A DNA stretch of 64,000 nucleotides from Pythium myriotylum (Eukaryota; Oomycota; Peronosporomycetes; Pythiales; Pythiaceae). The DNA is taken from the NCBI GenBank assembly GCA_023091665.1, contig JALJCQ010000031.1:930001-994000 (forward strand), in the 5' to 3' direction. Position numbers and translations under genes: made by a program. Shown here one piece after another: positions 62,490-64,000 of this stretch (positions within the stretch are counted from its first letter, which is position 1; each line of letters begins with the position of its first letter). Under the pieces are notes generated by a model. The model saw only the letters and a program-made list of their open reading frames with translations, was not told where the DNA came from and did no database searches.

Positions 62490-64000
62490 GCCTTCATACA
62501 GAAGAATCCGAGCCAAAAATTGGCGTGACGCTCACACGCTCGTACGCTCACCTAGGCTTCGTCGTAGAAGGGGGCTGCTCCACACTTAGCGCTCGCGAAC
62601 CATCGTACTCAAACAGTAAAGCTGCGAGTCGTGCTGATCTGCGCGTCGTCCATTACTCTCCAGCACCGCGCTCGATTCTTGTCCTCTGGTGAGCAGACCT
62701 TCTCGTGTTGAGTTCTCACCACAGATTGTTGAATCACCTCCACCGTCGCCCTTTTAGGCACGTGCTCCTTTCAAACAGGGAAATCCGAGCCAAAAATTGG
62801 CGTGATGCTCACACGCTCGCACATTCGCTCGGACTTGCCACTGCGGCGGCAGCGTTCCTTACACAACAAGCGCGAACCACGATACGCACGCCGGAAACAG
62901 TAGAATACACAGCTTCGCAAGGTGTTCACAATCGCTCAGCTCTGGCGGTGTTCCCGCCCGTCCATCGCTCGACCCTCCCGTCCTCAAGTCTCGCCGTCAT
63001 CATCGACTGGCGCCCACGATCGTCCTTTTATGCACAAGCATTCATTCTGTGGTGGAGCGGCCCAATCCAGACGGGACGTGGCACAAGCAGCTGCGGAGGA
63101 TGGGCCGACCCAGATCGAAGGGTGGCACCCAAGGCATTTGATGCAAGGTAATCAGGACTTCGGGTAACAACGGGCAACCTCAAGGAGTCGGCATGAGTGT
63201 CGTCCGAAGCGGTGAACCGACCGCCCGCCCAAGGGAGGGCAGGCGATCGGCGGGAAGTGTGTTGAACCAACCCAACGGCCAGGTGATCCGGCAGACGCCT
63301 TCAACCAGACGCACGGCCGCCGAGTGTCAAAGGAACACGAGAAGGGGCCCCGAAGCGCCTAGGCGATCGACCGGCTTGAACTACTGTGAGGCGATCGTCG
63401 AGATGCCCACCGATCGGCCAAGCGATTTCCCGACCGCCTGGTGGAAGTACGGATCGCCTAACATATCCACGGATCGGCTAAGACATCTACGGATCGCCTG
63501 ATGATTAGACGGCACCCGGGTGGTTGCGCATACAGTTGTAGGGTTGTAGGGTTAGGGGCGTGTGCCCAGTGTGTGAATCAGATAGCGTAGGACTCTAGGA
63601 AGGCAGGAAAACTCCAAAGGAATAGACTCTGCATTTCGCGACCAAGTGCACAAGTCCCCAAGACGTACAAGGGAGCGCAGGGCTCACACAAGTCCCGTCA
63701 CCGACAGGGAGGTGACGTTAAAACCCCCGAGCCGCGTCAAGCAGCTCGGCTCAAGGCAGGCGGCCGGCGCGCGCGTCAGACGACCGCGCACCGCCGCCAC
63801 AAGGAAAGGAAAGGCAAGGAAGACCCAGGGCGATCGCGAGACGATACCCGGCGTTGTGTGTGCTTGACTTAGTCGCACGAGCGCGCCACCAAGCCCGAAG
63901 CGCCCGCGCTTCACCCCACGCATCCGGCACAACCGTGTTGAGGTTGATCCGATCGGCTCTGCGTTTGACCGGCCGGCCGCGTGTTCTCGATCTGCACGCA
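62490..64000. repeat. Tandem repeat unit 3 (cut by window end)
   Basis: Third copy, 1,511 bp of 1,568 present. The array evidently continues beyond the window. Confidence 0.93.

Noticed and set aside
59354..64000. CRISPR array or rDNA repeat
   Set aside because: Units are 1.5 kb, eukaryotic context, no short repeat/spacer pattern, and no rRNA sequence recognised.

Overview
The window is eukaryotic DNA, most likely from an oomycete. This is inferred from compact GC-rich genes with short GT-AG introns, a membrane-anchored ethanolamine-phosphate cytidylyltransferase, and a transposon set (Helitron, Crypton, piggyBac, MULE, Ty3-type gag) typical of oomycete genomes. No rRNA gene, confident tRNA gene, CRISPR array or bacterial operon was seen.

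Bases 1-20,000 are a gene-dense housekeeping block. In order they hold: a TBL1-type LisH gene running off the left edge, two RMDN-like paralogues, PCYT2, ribosomal stalk protein P0, a tesmin/TSO1 CXC regulator, three tandem CECR5/HDHD5-like HAD phosphatases, a Ygr210/YchF-type GTPase, a secreted SMP-30-like protein and the mRNA-export adaptor ALYREF. Most are split by introns of about 40-110 bp. I resolved exon boundaries by joining reading frames at GT-AG sites, and every listed model closes in frame.

Bases 20,000-32,500 are transposon-rich. A Helitron Rep/helicase gene (minus strand) is interrupted by a 545-bp MITE with an 8-bp target duplication; precise removal restores the frame. Beyond it lie an HTH (CENP-B/Psq-like) ORF, a prephenate-dehydratase-like gene, an unknown three-exon gene, a SET-domain methyltransferase and a small inverted-repeat element carrying a tRNA-like sequence.

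Bases 32,500-58,200 are nested mobile DNA. The main parts are a Myb/SANT ORF separated by one in-frame TAG from an SF1 (UPF1-like) helicase, a decayed MULE, a six-exon RING gene, a Crypton tyrosine recombinase, a Ty3-like gag/protease cluster with a candidate -1 frameshift site, a decayed plus-strand gag, a helicase/zinc-knuckle/protease chimaera, and a piggyBac with perfect ends that split a second Myb/SANT gene at TTAA.

Bases 59,354-64,000 are a tandem array with a 1,568-bp unit (two full copies and a third cut by the window edge). Its copies look identical and it appears non-coding.
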